This document shows, one piece after another, positions 7,625 through 16,321 of a stretch of 64,000 nucleotides of DNA; position 1 is the first letter of the stretch; the number at the start of each line of letters is the position of its first letter. The stretch covers positions 1-64,000 of the forward strand of contig NZ_FXUL01000017.1 of NCBI RefSeq assembly GCF_900182955.1, given 5' to 3'. Under the pieces are notes generated by a model that was not told the origin of the DNA, did not search any database, and saw nothing but the letters and a program-made list of their open reading frames with translations. The position numbers were made by a program, and so were the translations under genes. The stretch comes from Noviherbaspirillum suwonense. Lineage in GTDB: Bacteria > Pseudomonadota > Gammaproteobacteria > Burkholderiales > Burkholderiaceae_D.

Positions 7625-10522
7625 CTAAAAGGACCCGAAAGTATAGGCATCGCCGATCAGACTGATGGGCGCATCGACGAGGTTTGGGGTAATCGTGGAT
7701 ACAGGATCCAGTGGAACGGGACTGGTGTGAAAAATGTGACCAGTCGGTTTGATGCCCGGCACCGCAATGGTAGCGGTAATGGTCGGGGTGGCCCTGACGG
7801 GAGTCGACACGAACACTGAGAGATGCGGGTCGAAAGAATTCAAGGCGAGATCGATCTGGGACTCCGGAAAGAGCATGATTACCGAGCTTTCATTGATATC
7901 GATCGGTATCGTCTCGTTCGGATTGATTGAAAAAGGCGCTGTTACCAGTAATACCGTATCGATCGTAATGCTGGAAGTGCTGACGCTGTCATCGCTGCCG
8001 GGAATCGGTTGATCGACTAGTCCGTCATAGGGGATTAAAACAATCTTGCTCTCAGGCGTGATGGGGGCGACGGGTTTATAGGCATGCGCCCTGATCGCCA
8101 CACTATTGGAAAGATCCAGTGGCGTCAGGTCAAGGAGACTGTTGTCGGCGTCTTTCGCGATGGTCTGCACGTCAAAGTAGTAGTCCTTGCCGATATCGCT
8201 GACATCGGGCGTCCACGAAAACAGTCCGGCGCTGTTGATGGAGGCGCCATGAGGCGGCGCCAGTGTCGGGATCTGGTCATCCAGGAGTTCGCTGATCGAC
8301 GCCAATCTGTAGTCGGTTACTGCCGGATTGTTGGGCAACACCTGGAAGGTGTACGGCTCTCCGGTGATGGGAATGAAAAGGTCAACCACCCTGTCTGCAG
8401 TAAATGCGTAGTTCTCGGAAAAAAAGTTCAGGAACCCAGCCAGACTGTCGGTTTGCTGCGTAACGGTGACAGGCGCTTTCCCGCTCAGGGAGTCGGGGAA
8501 CTGCAGACCCTGGAAGCTGGTGAAACTTTGAAATGTGTGAACATTAAACACAGCGGGAACGAGGCTGGTGTCCAGACCCCCGTTCGCGGTGCCGCCATCG
8601 TCCTGCAGCTGGAATGTGATCTTGTTATCGTTTCCGCTCATCAGCGTCGATGGCGTAAAAACCAGCTTGCCGGCGGCAATATCTGCGGCGCTGATCGAAT
8701 CGCCGACGGATACCCTCGCGCCATCGTCGGTCAACCTGCCAAACTGCGGCAGGCCGTCTATCTTGACGTTGAGCAGCGCATCATGGTCCGCATCGGAAAA
8801 GCCAAAGTCGCCGACGTTAAAGACATGTGCGGTGGTTTTCGCCGAATTGATTGCCTTGTCGGCAGCGACAGGCGCATCGTTGACGCCGTTGACCTCGATC
8901 GCCACCGTTGCCAGGTTGCCGTTCACCGTTCCATCGTTCGCTTTATAGCTGAAGCTGTCCGAGCCGAAATAATCCGCATCCGGCGTATATGAGAATGACC
9001 CGTCGCTCGCAAGCGCAAGCAGGCCATGTGCCGGCCCGCTTTGCAACAGAGCGCTCAGCGGATCGCCTTCGGGGTCGGTATCGTTTGCCAGCAGCCCCAG
9101 GGCCGCGGTCACAGTCAGCGCGCCATCTTCATCGACGCTATAGCCCGAGTCGTTGGACGAAACCGGCCCGTCGTCGATGCCCGTGATCGTGACGGCCACC
9201 TGTTGCGTAGCTGATTTGCCGGTACTGTCGACAATCGCGATATTGAAGGTTTCGACCGCGGCCTGGCCCGCTTTCAGGTACTTGACCGCTGCATTGTCGA
9301 TCTCGTAGTTCCATGCCGCTTTTCCTGCGGTGTCGCCCACGCCCACTGCGTCGTCGATTATCGAAGCCGTCAGCGTGCCGCGATGGCCCGCTGGGAGATC
9401 GGATGAAACCAGGGTAACCGGCGTAGCAATGGTGTGCGTATCGTTGTAATCGAGATCCGAAAAGGATATCTCGCCGGTCGCGGCAAGGTTTGTTACTTCA
9501 GCCAGGGTCGGGCTTTCGGACAATGCGGCCGTGGCGATGGCGCCGGTAATTCTCGGGGCGTGAAAATCGAAGGTGGCTCCATCGACCTGTACCTCAAGCT
9601 TTTCTGTTCCCGACATGAGAAGTTTGCTCGAATGACCGAAATCGAATGTAAACAGCGCGAAATCGCCGATTTCTCCCGTCTTGGTCGCCAGGTATTGGTT
9701 GTAGCGGGCAACTTCCGACTGGACCACGGGATCGGCCCATTCGGCTGACGTCAGCATGAGCCGCAGCGTGTCGATCCCTTCACCGCCGCTGTAAGCGTCG
9801 AGCGCTGCGCCGTTTTCGTTCAGGCTATATGCCAGGGTATCGTTGCCGCCCCTTCCAAACAGCATATCGCTACCGCCTCGACCATCCAGGATGTTTGCAG
9901 CGTTATTGCCAGTAACGAGATTGGCCTGCGTATTGCCGCTGCCGTCGATTGCGCCGGAACCGGTTAAAAGCAGGGTCTCGACATGTGCAGGAGCGGTATA
10001 GGAAACCGCGCTTTCGATCGTATCGAAAGCACCTTCGCCGGCGTTCTCAAGCACGACGTCGAGGGCGTTGTCGACAATGTATACGTCGCTGTCCCTGCCG
10101 CCCGACAATGTATCAGCGCCGATGCCGCCATTCAGAACATCATTGCCGGCGCCACCGACCAAGGTATCGCTCCCGGCGCCGCCGCCCAGGACGTTATTGC
10201 CGCTGTTACCCTTGATGATATTGTCCAGCGCATTACCGGTGCCGCGACTATTGGCCGTTCCGGTCAAGGTCAGGTTCTCTACATTGGCAGTGAGCGTGTA
10301 GGAGACAGCGCTTGCAACCTGGTCTAGGCCTTCGCCGGTATTTTCAATGACGACATCGTTGGCGGTGTCGACGATATAGACATCGTTGCCCTTGCCGCCA
10401 TTCATCGAGTCGGCGCCGGCGCCGCCATCGAGTATGTCGTCGCCTTCGAGTCCGTTTAACGTGTCATCGCCAGTGGTGCCAAGCAATGTGTCGTTCCCGC
10501 CCGTGCCTGTTCTGATTGCCAT
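7625..10522 (-). CDS. RTX / cadherin-like calcium-binding surface or secreted protein
   Basis: The 965-residue product begins with glycine-aspartate-rich nonapeptides (for example GGAGNDVLNGG) in three blocks near residues 5-46, 98-146 and 196-232. They are separated by linkers of the YIVDxxxDVVxEN...VENLTLTG type known from calcium-binding RTX proteins. A VCBS-like segment follows (about 345-445). Next come a cadherin-like repeat (about 453-545, LLANDTDPEGDPLSALL) and a CSPG-like repeat (about 555-650). The last 300 residues are not recognised. No classical signal peptide is seen, so type I secretion is likely. RTX repeats normally sit near the C-terminus, just before the secretion signal, but here they come first. 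An intact GGAGG site precedes the ATG. The gene is less GC-rich than the flagellar genes beside it. Its function (adhesion or matrix) is inferred. Confidence 0.85.
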   Translation of the reverse strand: MAIRTGTGGNDTLLGTTGDDTLNGLEGDDILDGGAGADSMNGGKGNDVYIVDTANDVVIENTGEGLDQVASAVSYTLTANVENLTLTGTANSRGTGNALDNIIKGNSGNNVLGGGAGSDTLVGGAGNDVLNGGIGADTLSGGRDSDVYIVDNALDVVLENAGEGAFDTIESAVSYTAPAHVETLLLTGSGAIDGSGNTQANLVTGNNAANILDGRGGSDMLFGRGGNDTLAYSLNENGAALDAYSGGEGIDTLRLMLTSAEWADPVVQSEVARYNQYLATKTGEIGDFALFTFDFGHSSKLLMSGTEKLEVQVDGATFDFHAPRITGAIATAALSESPTLAEVTNLAATGEISFSDLDYNDTHTIATPVTLVSSDLPAGHRGTLTASIIDDAVGVGDTAGKAAWNYEIDNAAVKYLKAGQAAVETFNIAIVDSTGKSATQQVAVTITGIDDGPVSSNDSGYSVDEDGALTVTAALGLLANDTDPEGDPLSALLQSGPAHGLLALASDGSFSYTPDADYFGSDSFSYKANDGTVNGNLATVAIEVNGVNDAPVAADKAINSAKTTAHVFNVGDFGFSDADHDALLNVKIDGLPQFGRLTDDGARVSVGDSISAADIAAGKLVFTPSTLMSGNDNKITFQLQDDGGTANGGLDTSLVPAVFNVHTFQSFTSFQGLQFPDSLSGKAPVTVTQQTDSLAGFLNFFSENYAFTADRVVDLFIPITGEPYTFQVLPNNPAVTDYRLASISELLDDQIPTLAPPHGASINSAGLFSWTPDVSDIGKDYYFDVQTIAKDADNSLLDLTPLDLSNSVAIRAHAYKPVAPITPESKIVLIPYDGLVDQPIPGSDDSVSTSSITIDTVLLVTAPFSINPNETIPIDINESSVIMLFPESQIDLALNSFDPHLSVFVSTPVRATPTITATIAVPGIKPTGHIFHTSPVPLDPVSTITPNLVDAPISLIGDAYTFGSF

Positions 10523-10814
10523 GACGCCTCCGCTCGTAAGGTATGCGATGCAATGGTTAAGCCCATTGGATAGCCCTTAATTTAGTCGGCGGATGCATCG
10601 ATGCAAGTTAAATATTTTTTAACCAATCTGGAACACAAGTACCATTGGTTACCACTCTCTGGCCATCAAAGCTTAGGCGTTGGCGACCGTCATGCAGCCA
10701 ACTCATCCTGGCGTCAACAGGCGAGTCCGGCACTGGATCTGCCAGGGGCGGGCACGCCGTACCCGCGTTCTTGCGGGAACGGTCGTTGGACAGACGGCGG
10801 CATGGCAGGCCTGC

Positions 10815-11024
10815 CTACTCCTCCAGTCGGAAGCCGGCCTTCAATGTCACCTGGAAATGGGCAATGTTGCCATCGACAATATGGCCACGCGTTTCGATCA
10901 CTTCGAACCAGTCCAGGTGCTTGACGGTCTTGGAAGCGCGTGAAATCGCGTTGCGGATGGCAGCGTCGGAGCCATCGGGCGAGGAACCGACCAGTTCGAT
11001 GATTTTGTAGGTGTTGTCAGACAT
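10815..11024 (-). CDS. dodecin flavin-binding protein
   Basis: Dodecins are small proteins that assemble into hollow dodecamers and store or sequester flavins such as FMN or riboflavin. The 69-residue product matches the family along its whole length: [15 protein letters not shown], then [17 protein letters not shown] with the flavin-stacking Trp, ETRGHI, and the closing strand [12 protein letters not shown]. It stands alone between the RTX gene and infA, with its own short leader. No neighbour suggests a specific flavin pathway. Confidence 0.95.
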   Translation of the reverse strand: MSDNTYKIIELVGSSPDGSDAAIRNAISRASKTVKHLDWFEVIETRGHIVDGNIAHFQVTLKAGFRLEE

Positions 11025-11174
11025 TGTCAGGCCTTTCTGGTTTTGATAGGGAAGGGAACCACCGGCAGCCCGCAGGCAACCGGCGACTCCATGTCTAGAC
11101 CCCGGACAGCGCAGGCTGGTTCAAAACCTCACTGCCGGGCTTGCGAATGCGCAACCGTTGCCGGCGGCATCATG

Positions 11175-11213
11175 AAAAAACCCGCCGTCCATGAAGTGGA
11201 GGCGGGCTTTTTT
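11175..11213. terminator. bidirectional rho-independent terminator
   Basis: The sequence is A6-CCCGCC, a short loop flanked by TCCA/TGGA, then GGCGGG-C-T6. The stem plus A-run on one side and T-run on the other can terminate in both directions. It lies 57 bases past the infA stop on the minus strand and most plausibly ends that transcript. Confidence 0.85.
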
Positions 11214-11269
11214 ACAGGTCGGCGCTTCCGTGAAAGCCCGACGGTGGTGGCAGTGGTTAAGCGACCAGG

Positions 11270-11530
11270 CTAGCGGCGGCGCTGCGAGCCCTGCGGCATG
11301 GGGCCGCGCTTTTCCAGGTGGCGGAACGTGATCCGGCCCTTGCTCAGGTCGTACGGGGACAGCTCCAGCGTCACCTTGTCGCCGGCCAGTATGCGGATGT
11401 GATGCTGGCGCATCTTGCCCGACGTATAGGCGATCAGCCGGTGGCCGTTCTCGAGGTCCACGCGGAAGCGTGAATCCGGGAGCACTTCGGCGACCATGCC
11501 ATTCATTTCCAGCAGTTCTTCCTTAGCCAT
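11270..11530 (-). CDS. infA: translation initiation factor IF-1, second type
   Basis: IF-1 is the small S1-fold factor that occupies the ribosomal A site during initiation. The 86-residue product contains the family core ([45 protein letters not shown]) and then a basic tail ending in GSQRRR. The usual IF-1 has about 72 residues and lies in the ribosomal protein operon. Many betaproteobacteria carry a longer second copy away from it, and this isolated gene fits that type. The frame is open upstream to 11689, but the ATG at 11530 has an AAAGGA site and gives the canonical MAKEE start. A terminator follows at 11175-11213. Confidence 0.93.
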   Translation of the reverse strand: MAKEELLEMNGMVAEVLPDSRFRVDLENGHRLIAYTSGKMRQHHIRILAGDKVTLELSPYDLSKGRITFRHLEKRGPMPQGSQRRR

Positions 11531-11961
11531 TATATTTTCCTTTGTAGTAAAGCCCGCCTGAAGGCGGCTGCCAGCCGCGACGAAGTCATGGCCAGCCAGT
11601 GAGCGACATGCCGGCCCGAAGGCAGCCAGCGACGGTTGTTGTGCTATGGGTCGCCCCGCCGGAACCGGCGGCCGGGCGGACGCTTGCACCGGCGCTGCGC
11701 TGCAGCTTCGATGCGGTGAGAATGATGATCCGGCGGTGTTGCTCCGGCAGGCTGACGTTGCAGGCTGCCCGGTGCCGGACGTTGAAGATTGGAAGGCGGT
11801 ACGGGCGATGCCGGTTTCCCGGCAACCCGCGATTATACCGTAATCCCGGTCAAGACCAGAGATGGGGCTGGAACCGCATTTTTAAATGCCTTACTAAGGG
11901 GCACGCGGTTCGGCGGCAAGCCGGGCCATAACCATCCATTCTCCAGCGAACAAGGATTAAG

Positions 11962-12504
11962 ATGCATAGCTCATCAGGCACGTCGTCGTCCGCCAAACTG
12001 TCGGCGACGCTGAATACGGAACCCGCTCTTTCCAATTCTCCGGCTGGCCATGGCAGAAGCCGGAGCGGCGACACGCCGCCATCTTCGCCCAGGCTGGACG
12101 TTCCCGACAGTTACTGGTCGCGAACCGTTGCCCAATCGAATGCGGAACTGTTTTTCGAATCATCCAGGATCAACGACGTGATCGCGCGCTATCAAGTGCA
12201 ATCCAGCCTGGGACAGGACGTTCTGTTCGAAGCCATTGAACGGGCCCACGAAGACCGGGAAAACGATCCGCGCTCCCGGATGGACGGCGTGGCGGTCCGG
12301 ATCAACCTCAGGCCCATCATGGTTCCCGACATCACGCTTTCGCCGGAATTGCTGGCTAAACTGCTTGTGCTGAAGGACCCCGAGGGCTTGGAGCCGCAGC
12401 CCGGGTCGAGCACCTCGTCGACGTCGAGCGCCGCGGCCGCGGCCACCCGGCAGGCCGCCGCTGCCGGCGGCTGCTGCCTCCCGCCCGGCTGCAGCATCCT
12501 TTAG
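11962..12504 (+). CDS. Ser-rich protein of unknown function with C-terminal CaaX-like motif
   Basis: I do not recognise this 180-residue protein. Residues 1-45 are rich in Ser, Pro and Thr. Residues 50-135 look folded (SYWSRTVAQSNAELFFESSR, VLFEAIERAHEDRENDPRSR). A Ser/Ala-rich linker leads to the extreme C-terminus GGCCLPPGCSIL. The last four residues CSIL have the form of a eukaryotic CaaX box, and two further cysteines lie just upstream, as in lipidated Ras/Rho proteins. There is no signal peptide or membrane segment. AAGGA precedes the ATG, and a terminator at 12556-12588 follows. It stands alone. Secretion into a eukaryotic host and lipidation there is only an inference; chance Cys placement is possible. 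Confidence 0.7.
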   Translation: MHSSSGTSSSAKLSATLNTEPALSNSPAGHGRSRSGDTPPSSPRLDVPDSYWSRTVAQSNAELFFESSRINDVIARYQVQSSLGQDVLFEAIERAHEDRENDPRSRMDGVAVRINLRPIMVPDITLSPELLAKLLVLKDPEGLEPQPGSSTSSTSSAAAAATRQAAAAGGCCLPPGCSIL

Positions 12505-12555
12505 GTCCGGGCGCGGCAGGTTTTCGAAAGCAAGCTGCGTCGCCGCATCACCGCC

Positions 12556-12588
12556 AGCCGGCATTCACGTATGCTGGCTTCTTTTTTT
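12556..12588 (+). terminator. rho-independent terminator
   Basis: The nine-base arms AGCCGGCAT and ATGCTGGCT pair with one G-T wobble around a six-base loop and are followed by a run of T (TTCTTTTTTT). This should end transcription of the CaaX-motif gene just before the next gene begins at 12603. Confidence 0.85.
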
Positions 12589-12602
12589 GCGGGAACCGCA
12601 CC

Positions 12603-12929
12603 ATGTCATTATTCTCATCCGCCGCGGTCCGGGCATTGGCGCCACACCTGATGGACCTGGTCAAGGGCGTGCTGCCGCTGTTCACGCCGGAGAAGGAAGC
12701 CGCCGAAGCGCTGCCCGAAAAGGTCGACGATGTCCAGCAGCGCCAGATCGGCGAGCTGCAGCAGGCGGCGACGATGCAGGCAAAGGCGCTGCAGGAGCTG
12801 GCCGAGCGCAGCGAGGCGTCGATGCGTGCGCTGGAGGCGGAACTGGCGGCGCAGAAGCGGATGACGATGGGAGCGCTGGCGCTCGCCGTCGTCGCCGCGC
12901 TGCTGGCGCTGTGGGCCGGACTGCACTGA
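12603..12929 (+). CDS. small coiled-coil protein with C-terminal membrane anchor
   Basis: The 108-residue product is not assigned to a family. Residues 35-85 form a Glu/Ala/Gln-rich likely coiled coil (QQRQIGELQQAATMQAKAL). Residues 88-107 form one hydrophobic helix (MGALALAVVAALLALWAGL), so it is probably tail-anchored with the coiled coil in the cytoplasm. The ATG has a GGGAA site and follows a terminator, so it has its own promoter. It converges with the ycgR-like gene. No function can be assigned. Confidence 0.65.
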   Translation: MSLFSSAAVRALAPHLMDLVKGVLPLFTPEKEAAEALPEKVDDVQQRQIGELQQAATMQAKALQELAERSEASMRALEAELAAQKRMTMGALALAVVAALLALWAGLH

Positions 12930-13003
12930 CGCCGTCCCTTCCCTCAAGCTGAACCCGCCGCGCCTTGCCGCGCGGTCAGGGACGGACTGGCATCCCGGCT
13001 GCG

Positions 13004-13744
13004 CTACAAGCCGCCGCCATGCAGCCTGGCGTTCTGGTCGCGCTCCAGCTTGCTCACATAGCGCTGCACCAGCGCCAGCATCGCCGCATTCGGGTTGACG
13101 AAGGCGCAGCCGATGCGGCGGGCCGTGCGGCCGTTGTACAGCGTGATATCGCAGCAGTTCATCACGCACAGCGTCGCGATGACGGACTGCGCGCCCGGCA
13201 GCATCAGTTCGCAGTTGCTGTATTCGGTGCCCTTGGCAGGATTGAGCACCTTTTCATCGTCGATCAGCGCAATGCCGCCGGCGCTGACGTTCTGCACCGC
13301 GAACGACACGGGCGGCGGGCCTTCTTCCTTCTCCATCTGTATCGAGCAGCGCGGCGTCAGCACCCGGTAGTATTCGCGGCGCTGCAGGCGGACCATGGTG
13401 TCGGGCAGCGGGATGCGCAGCGCCGGCAGGCCGTCATGCATGCAGGGCTCGATCCGGGTGGCGAAGAAGGCGATGCGGATCCGCTCCAGCGCGGTGTCGA
13501 AGGAAATGCTGCTGCTCGCCAGCACCCGCTCGAGTTGCTGGGCGCTGGGCGCGGAGTCGATGATGACGCTGTCCTCGCCGACCTCGAGCACCGCGGTCGC
13601 AACCGCTTCCTCGCCCTCGCTGAAGATCATGCGGACCAGTTCGCGCTGCCCGGTCAGGCGGCGCAGCAGGGCAATGATCTCGCGGCGCGAATGGATCAGG
13701 TAGGGGCCGACATCGTCGACGCCGATATTGATTTGCAGGTTCAT
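13004..13744 (-). CDS. ycgR: YcgR-type flagellar brake, PilZ domain
   Basis: YcgR proteins bind c-di-GMP and slow the flagellar motor. The 246-residue product has an N-terminal YcgR domain (about residues 5-100) and a C-terminal PilZ domain (about 117-230). The two c-di-GMP-binding motifs are intact: RREYYR near 121 and NVSAGG near 153. It is the last gene of a minus-strand block with fliT, a FliK-like gene and an FlhB-like gene, overlapping the latter by four bases. With the GGDEF/EAL proteins at 38.6-43.7 kb it links motility to c-di-GMP. Confidence 0.92.
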   Translation of the reverse strand: MNLQINIGVDDVGPYLIHSRREIIALLRRLTGQRELVRMIFSEGEEAVATAVLEVGEDSVIIDSAPSAQQLERVLASSSISFDTALERIRIAFFATRIEPCMHDGLPALRIPLPDTMVRLQRREYYRVLTPRCSIQMEKEEGPPPVSFAVQNVSAGGIALIDDEKVLNPAKGTEYSNCELMLPGAQSVIATLCVMNCCDITLYNGRTARRIGCAFVNPNAAMLALVQRYVSKLERDQNARLHGGGL

Positions 13745-14043
13745 TCAGATGTGTTGTTGGTATGTTCAGGAAAGGGCATGGTGGATTTTTCGACCCGGTA
13801 CAGCCAGGCCAGCAGCTCAGCGACGGCCCGGTACAGCGCGGGCGGAATGTCCCGGTCGAGGTCGACCTGCATCAGCAGCGACACCATTTCTTTGGACTCA
13901 TGCAGGAAGACGCCATGCTCGCGGGCGCGCGCGATGATCTGGTCCGCAACCAGGCCATAGCCCTTGGCGACGACCCGCGGCGCTTGATCGCCCTGGCCGT
14001 AGGAGAGGGCGGCCGCGAAACGGCGCGGGTCAGGCGCGCTCAT
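13741..14043 (-). CDS. FlhB C-terminal domain paralogue (EscU/YscU/HrcU-type)
   Basis: This 100-residue protein corresponds to the cytoplasmic C-terminal part of FlhB, the export specificity switch, without the membrane domain. Recognisable elements are PRVVAKGYGLVADQIIARAREHGVF near residues 22-46 and DIPPALYRAVAELLAWLYRV near 65-84. The autocleavage motif NPTH seen in full FlhB is not present. Stand-alone paralogues of this sort occur in many motile bacteria, and their role is unsettled. It overlaps the FliK-like gene by 14 bases and ycgR by four, so it is co-translated with both. Confidence 0.88.
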   Translation of the reverse strand: MSAPDPRRFAAALSYGQGDQAPRVVAKGYGLVADQIIARAREHGVFLHESKEMVSLLMQVDLDRDIPPALYRAVAELLAWLYRVEKSTMPFPEHTNNTSE

Positions 14044-15061
14044 GCCTGACCGTCATCAGGTCCAGCGGCAGGCCGGCCGCCTGCAGCGCATCGGCCAGCG
14101 CGCCGCCCTGCATGCGCAATGCCGCCGCGCTGCTGTCGCTGCCGGCCTGCATCGCCAGTTGCAGGCGGCCGCCATGCAGCTGCAGCGTGGCGGCGACCTT
14201 GCCCAGCGCAGGCAATTCGAAGCGCAGCACGCTTTGCCAGCTGCGTTCCGCCGGGGAGCCGGCGGCGGCGCCGTCGCGTTTCGTATCCTCGCGTACTTCC
14301 CATTGCATCGGCTGGCCGGGAAACAGTTCGCCCTGCCAGGCCACGCTGCGCTGTTCCAGCGTGTCGAGCTGCTGCGTGATCAGGCGCCCGGCGTCGATAT
14401 CCATGCCCAACACCGGCCGCGGCGCGCCGTCGGCCGGCGCGGCGGCCTGGTAGCTGCGCAGTTCGGATGCGGCATCGGGCGGCTTGACCTGCGCGGCCTG
14501 CATCTGCGGCTCGCGCATCAGCTGCGCCAGCGGCCGCGCGCCATTGGCCCATTCCGCAACGTGGGATTCATAGAACAGTCCGCTGAAGGCCAGGCTGTCC
14601 TTCAGCGCGGCTTCCAGCGGCGCCGGCCTGAGCGCGTCGGCCGACGGCGCCAGCGGCGCCAGGCCGGGCAGCGTGGACGGCGCGGACTGCGTGGCCGCGC
14701 TGTTCTGCAGCAGCCCGTTGATCAGCCGAGCGGCCGGGCTCAGCACCGCGGCATCCTGCGCCGCCGGCCGTTCCAGCATGAATAGCGGGCGCGGTTCCCG
14801 CGCAATCAGCGTCAGCGAGAGCCGGTCGCCGACGCGGGCGCCGTCCGGCAGCGCCATGCGCGCCGCGGTGTCGGCGATGCCGACCACGAATTCGCCATTG
14901 CCCAGGCGCGACAGCACTTGCGCCTGGAAGGCCTTGCCGGTCTCGAGCGCAGTCAGCCGGCGCAACCCCTCCTGCGACGGGTCGCCGAGCGCGGCGATCG
15001 GCAGCGCCGGCGCGACCGGGGCCGCGGCGGAAATGCCGGCGATGTCGGAGCGCGTCGCCAT
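14030..15061 (-). CDS. second FliK-family hook-length control protein
   Basis: The 343-residue product resembles the C-terminal part of FliK-family proteins: a Leu/Ala/Pro-rich N-terminal two thirds and a terminal domain (about 250-335) with RFELPALGKVAATLQLHGGRLQLAM. It differs strongly from the FliK at 334-1617 and lies in another operon, between fliT and the FlhB C-domain paralogue. FliK acts on FlhB, so the pairing of a FliK-like and an FlhB-like gene is suggestive. Whether it measures hook length, or acts in another export step, cannot be told from sequence. Confidence 0.78.
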   Translation of the reverse strand: MATRSDIAGISAAAPVAPALPIAALGDPSQEGLRRLTALETGKAFQAQVLSRLGNGEFVVGIADTAARMALPDGARVGDRLSLTLIAREPRPLFMLERPAAQDAAVLSPAARLINGLLQNSAATQSAPSTLPGLAPLAPSADALRPAPLEAALKDSLAFSGLFYESHVAEWANGARPLAQLMREPQMQAAQVKPPDAASELRSYQAAAPADGAPRPVLGMDIDAGRLITQQLDTLEQRSVAWQGELFPGQPMQWEVREDTKRDGAAAGSPAERSWQSVLRFELPALGKVAATLQLHGGRLQLAMQAGSDSSAAALRMQGGALADALQAAGLPLDLMTVRHERA

Positions 15062-15067
15062 GGGCGA

Positions 15068-15397
15068 TCAGCCCGAATGCCCGCTGCGGCGGCTCTGCGC
15101 GCCGGTGCGCGGCCCCTGCATCAGCAGCGCCAGCTGGTCCATCCAGGGCTCGGTGATCGTGCGTATCTCGCGGTCGTCGGCGAGGATGGACTGCAGCAGC
15201 CGCACCTTGCGCGCCCGCAGTTCGCCCGACAGCGACGGCGGCTGGCCGTCGCGCAGCATGCCTACCTGGGCTGCGCAGTCGCGTTCGAGCCGGTGCAGCG
15301 TGTCCCAGTCGCGCGAGCGGGCCGCGGCCAGCATCTGGCGCGTCAGCCGGGACACGTTTTCATAAACGCTGATGACTTCCTCGCTGCTTATCGGCAT
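15068..15397 (-). CDS. fliT: flagellar protein FliT, export chaperone
   Basis: FliT is the cytoplasmic chaperone of the filament cap FliD and in enterics also represses FlhDC. The 109-residue product is helical with no membrane segment. Motifs usual for FliT are SVYENVSRLTRQMLAAARSRDWDTL at the N-terminus and LRARKVRLLQSILADDREIR in the second half, ending in a disordered, basic tail. It opens the block fliT, FliK-like, FlhB-like, ycgR, with a six-base gap to the next gene. Its usual partners fliD and fliS are not in the window. Confidence 0.85.
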   Translation of the reverse strand: MPISSEEVISVYENVSRLTRQMLAAARSRDWDTLHRLERDCAAQVGMLRDGQPPSLSGELRARKVRLLQSILADDREIRTITEPWMDQLALLMQGPRTGAQSRRSGHSG

Positions 15398-15655
15398 ACA
15401 CCCGCCGGATGCGTGCCATCGACGCCCTGCCGCTGCGGCCGGGCACAGGAAACGCGGCTGCCATGCATACTTCCAAACATACTTCGGTCTCCTGATCCAG
15501 ATTCTTCGGCACTGCGCGAAACGGGCATGGGCCCTGCGCGAAAATCACACTGTACCGGTATAACGGCAGCTTCGATCCGGACTTTAGAGGGAGAAATCCG
15601 GCCTAATTCAAGCCGGAAGAGGCGGGCGCCGCGGGCTGCGCGGCTTGTGGAAGGC

Positions 15656-16321
15656 TCAGTCGACCAGCTTGTGCTTGATCGCGTAATGGGTGAGCTCGGC
15701 ATTGTGCCGCAGCTTCATCTTCGCCAGCAGCCGCGAGCGGTACATGCTGACGGTCTTGACCGACAGCGTCAGTTCCTCGGCGATCTGGCTCACCGCCATG
15801 CCCGAGGCGATCATCGTCAGGGTCTGGAACTCGCGGTCGGACAGGCAGGCATGCGGCACTTCCTCGTGGTCGTCGCTGACATGGTTGGCCAGTTCCTGCG
15901 CCAGTTCCGGGCTGATGTACTTGCGCCCCGACGCCACCTGGCGGATCGCATTGACCAGTTCGGCCGGCGCGCTCTGCTTGTTCAGGTAGCCGGACGCGCC
16001 GGCCTTGAGCGAACGCACCGCGTACTGGTCCTCGCGGTGCATCGACAGCATCAGCACCGCCAGCGCCGGCTTCTCCTTGCGGATCTGCTTCAGCACCTCG
16101 ATGCCGCTGCGGTCCGGCATCGAGATGTCCAGCAGCAGCACGTTGCTGTCGCAGCCGCGCACCAGCTGCACCGCCGACAGCCCGTTTTCCGCCTCGCCCT
16201 CGACCACGATATTCGGCGTGTCGGCCAGGATCTGCTTCAGTCCCTCGCGCACGATCGCATGGTCGTCGGCGATCAGCACGCGGATGGTCTTGCCGCCGGC
16301 CTTGTCGGCGCTCTTGCTCAT
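15656..16321 (-). CDS. NarL/FixJ-type response regulator
   Basis: The 221-residue product has a receiver domain (about residues 13-128) with the acidic pair ADDHA, the phosphoacceptor Asp in LLLDISMPD and the conserved Lys in YLNKQ. A LuxR-type helix-turn-helix domain follows (about 150-215, LSDREFQTLTMIASGMAVSQ). It overlaps the histidine kinase gene by four bases, so the two form a two-component pair. The target is unknown. Its place between flagellar and chemotaxis genes makes a role in motility control plausible but unproven. Confidence 0.93.
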   Translation of the reverse strand: MSKSADKAGGKTIRVLIADDHAIVREGLKQILADTPNIVVEGEAENGLSAVQLVRGCDSNVLLLDISMPDRSGIEVLKQIRKEKPALAVLMLSMHREDQYAVRSLKAGASGYLNKQSAPAELVNAIRQVASGRKYISPELAQELANHVSDDHEEVPHACLSDREFQTLTMIASGMAVSQIAEELTLSVKTVSMYRSRLLAKMKLRHNAELTHYAIKHKLVD

